This document shows, in pieces, positions 4,764 through 5,702 of a stretch of 5,702 nucleotides of DNA. Location: NCBI GenBank assembly GCA_005793285.1, contig SXPO01000220.1, positions 1-5,702 of the forward strand, given 5' to 3'. The notes beneath the pieces are model-generated. The model was not told the origin of the DNA, searched no databases, and saw only the letters and a list, made by a program, of their open reading frames with translations. A program made the position numbers and the translations under genes. The DNA is from Nitrospiraceae bacterium. Lineage in GTDB: Bacteria; Nitrospirota; Nitrospiria; Nitrospirales; Nitrospiraceae. Each line of letters starts with the position of its first letter. Within the stretch, counting starts at the first letter, position 1.

Positions 4764-5702
4764 TTATAGCGGATAAAAACGTTTGAGTGAGGCAGCGCGG
4801 AGAATCTCCCTCGCGGCATTTGCACCGGCGATGCCCATGACTCCTCCGCCTGGATGGGCCGCGGCTCCGCAGAGGTAGAGCCCTTCGATCGGGGTACGGT
4901 AATCGGCGAAGCCAGGCACGGGCCGACAGGCGAAGAGCTGATTGAGCGTCATGGCTCCTTGAAAAATATTTCCACCAGTCAGATTGAAGGTCCGCTCGAG
5001 GTCGAGCGGCGTCAGGACTTGGCGGGCGATGACGGAGCGCTGAAAGTTCGGCGCATAGTCGTTCAGGGTGGCGAAGCAGCGATCGGCGAATGTCTCGCGG
5101 AGATCGTCCCAGGTCGCACCCCGCAGTTTGTAGGGAGCGTACTGCACGAAGATCGACATGAGATGTTGGCCTGGCGGGGCAACGGTGGAATCGACGACCG
5201 AGGGGATCGTGCATTCCAGAATGGGCCGTTGCGATGGCTGCCCATACTTCGCCTCGTCGAATGCCTGCTCGATGTAATCCAGGTCGGGGCTGATGTGGAT
5301 GGTGCCGAGATGCTGCGGGCCAGGCTCGAGGCCAGGGCAGGCCAGAAAGTCCGGCAGTTCGCTCAGGGCCACATTGATTTTCATCGACGCGCTTTCGTAA
5401 CTGATGCGGCTGACTGCCTCGGAGAATTCCTGCGGGAGCTGCTGCGCATCCAGTAAGCGGGTAAAGGTCACCTGCGCATCGGCATTGCTGGCCACGACCG
5501 GCGCGTGACAGTCTGCTCCGTTGGCGAGGGTGACGCCCCGGACCCTGCCGTCCGTGACGAGGATCTTCGCCACTTCGGATTCGCAACGGATCTCGACCTT
5601 CAGTTCACGGGCTGCCGCCGCTAATGACTGCGTGATCCCTCCCATGCCTCCCTGCACATAGCCCCAGACGCCCCGCTTTCCGTTCGTTTCTCCCATCACA
5701 TG
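4764..5702 (-). CDS. PYROXD2/phytoene desaturase-like FAD-dependent oxidoreductase, C-terminal part
   Basis: The frame enters from the right edge and ends at TAA 4766-4764, giving 312 visible residues. Relatives have about 500-550, so roughly 200 N-terminal residues with the Rossmann GxGxxG FAD loop lie outside the window. Visible features: HVMGETNGKRGVWGYVQGGM at the start, a typical flavin amine-oxidase/phytoene-desaturase segment; REL-VEIR-ESEVAKILV (~32-49) with DGRVRGVTLANG, the second part of the FAD domain; a substrate domain with YESASMKINVALSELPDF (~102-119); and the C-terminal FAD signature IEGLYLCGAAAHPGGGVMGI and NAAREIL (~272-301). The pattern fits the PYROXD2-type branch better than true carotenoid CrtI. 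No carotenoid genes are visible, and the substrate is unknown. It converges on the hydrolase gene with a 42-bp gap. The apparent first methionines near 5699-5694 are internal, since family similarity continues to the edge. Confidence 0.9.
   Translation of the reverse strand, partial: HVMGETNGKRGVWGYVQGGMGGITQSLAAAARELKVEIRCESEVAKILVTDGRVRGVTLANGADCHAPVVASNADAQVTFTRLLDAQQLPQEFSEAVSRISYESASMKINVALSELPDFLACPGLEPGPQHLGTIHISPDLDYIEQAFDEAKYGQPSQRPILECTIPSVVDSTVAPPGQHLMSIFVQYAPYKLRGATWDDLRETFADRCFATLNDYAPNFQRSVIARQVLTPLDLERTFNLTGGNIFQGAMTLNQLFACRPVPGFADYRTPIEGLYLCGAAAHPGGGVMGIAGANAAREILRAASLKRFYPL

Noticed and set aside
4854..5456. A 200-residue plus-strand frame opposite the oxidoreductase
   Set aside because: The minus strand there encodes clear FAD-oxidoreductase motifs; the plus-strand product has no recognisable motif and is an antisense shadow.

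Overview
The window is about 58-60% GC by eye and reads as ordinary bacterial chromosome. It has compact genes, short intergenic gaps and a sigma70-like promoter architecture. The gene mix suggests an environmental Gram-negative: a DUF3365-type monohaem protein, a PYROXD2/phytoene-desaturase-like oxidoreductase, a P-permease/ArsB-NhaD transporter and several Sec-exported proteins. The heptad-phased intergenic repeats remind me of Nitrospira-type genomes. That taxonomic guess is inference from memory and is not shown by the sequence.

Layout. (1) Positions 1-1110, minus strand: a class I SAM-dependent methyltransferase gene (1110-253), followed after 19 bp by the first 77 codons of an exported protein that runs off the left edge. 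The methyltransferase frame is broken by one in-frame TAG at codon 70, between SAM motifs I and II, while everything else about the gene looks intact. (2) Positions 1111-1354: a divergent intergenic region with candidate promoters on both strands and a short heptad repeat. (3) Positions 1355-2695, plus: a 446-residue membrane transporter of the ion-transporter superfamily, closed by a convincing intrinsic terminator at 2723-2758. (4) Positions 2849-3297, plus: a good promoter and a small exported Pro/Gly/Ser-rich protein of unknown function. (5) Positions 3298-3485: an intergenic region with two overlapping, mutually exclusive 11-bp inverted repeats and a candidate promoter. (6) Positions 3486-4721, plus: an exported single-haem DUF3365-type protein (TTG start, strong ribosome-binding site), then after 36 bp an RBBP9/YdeN-family serine hydrolase. 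(7) Positions 4764-5702, minus and convergent: the C-terminal 312 residues of a PYROXD2-like FAD oxidoreductase whose N-terminus lies beyond the right edge.

The genes do not add up to one obvious pathway. The clearest functional groupings are the methyltransferase/exported-protein pair on the left and the haem-protein/hydrolase pair on the right. I found no RNA genes, CRISPR array, insertion sequence or phage genes. The best candidates for something unusual are the amber codon in an otherwise well-preserved methyltransferase, the alternative-pairing structure at 3318-3370, and the heptad repeat that appears in three intergenic spots.
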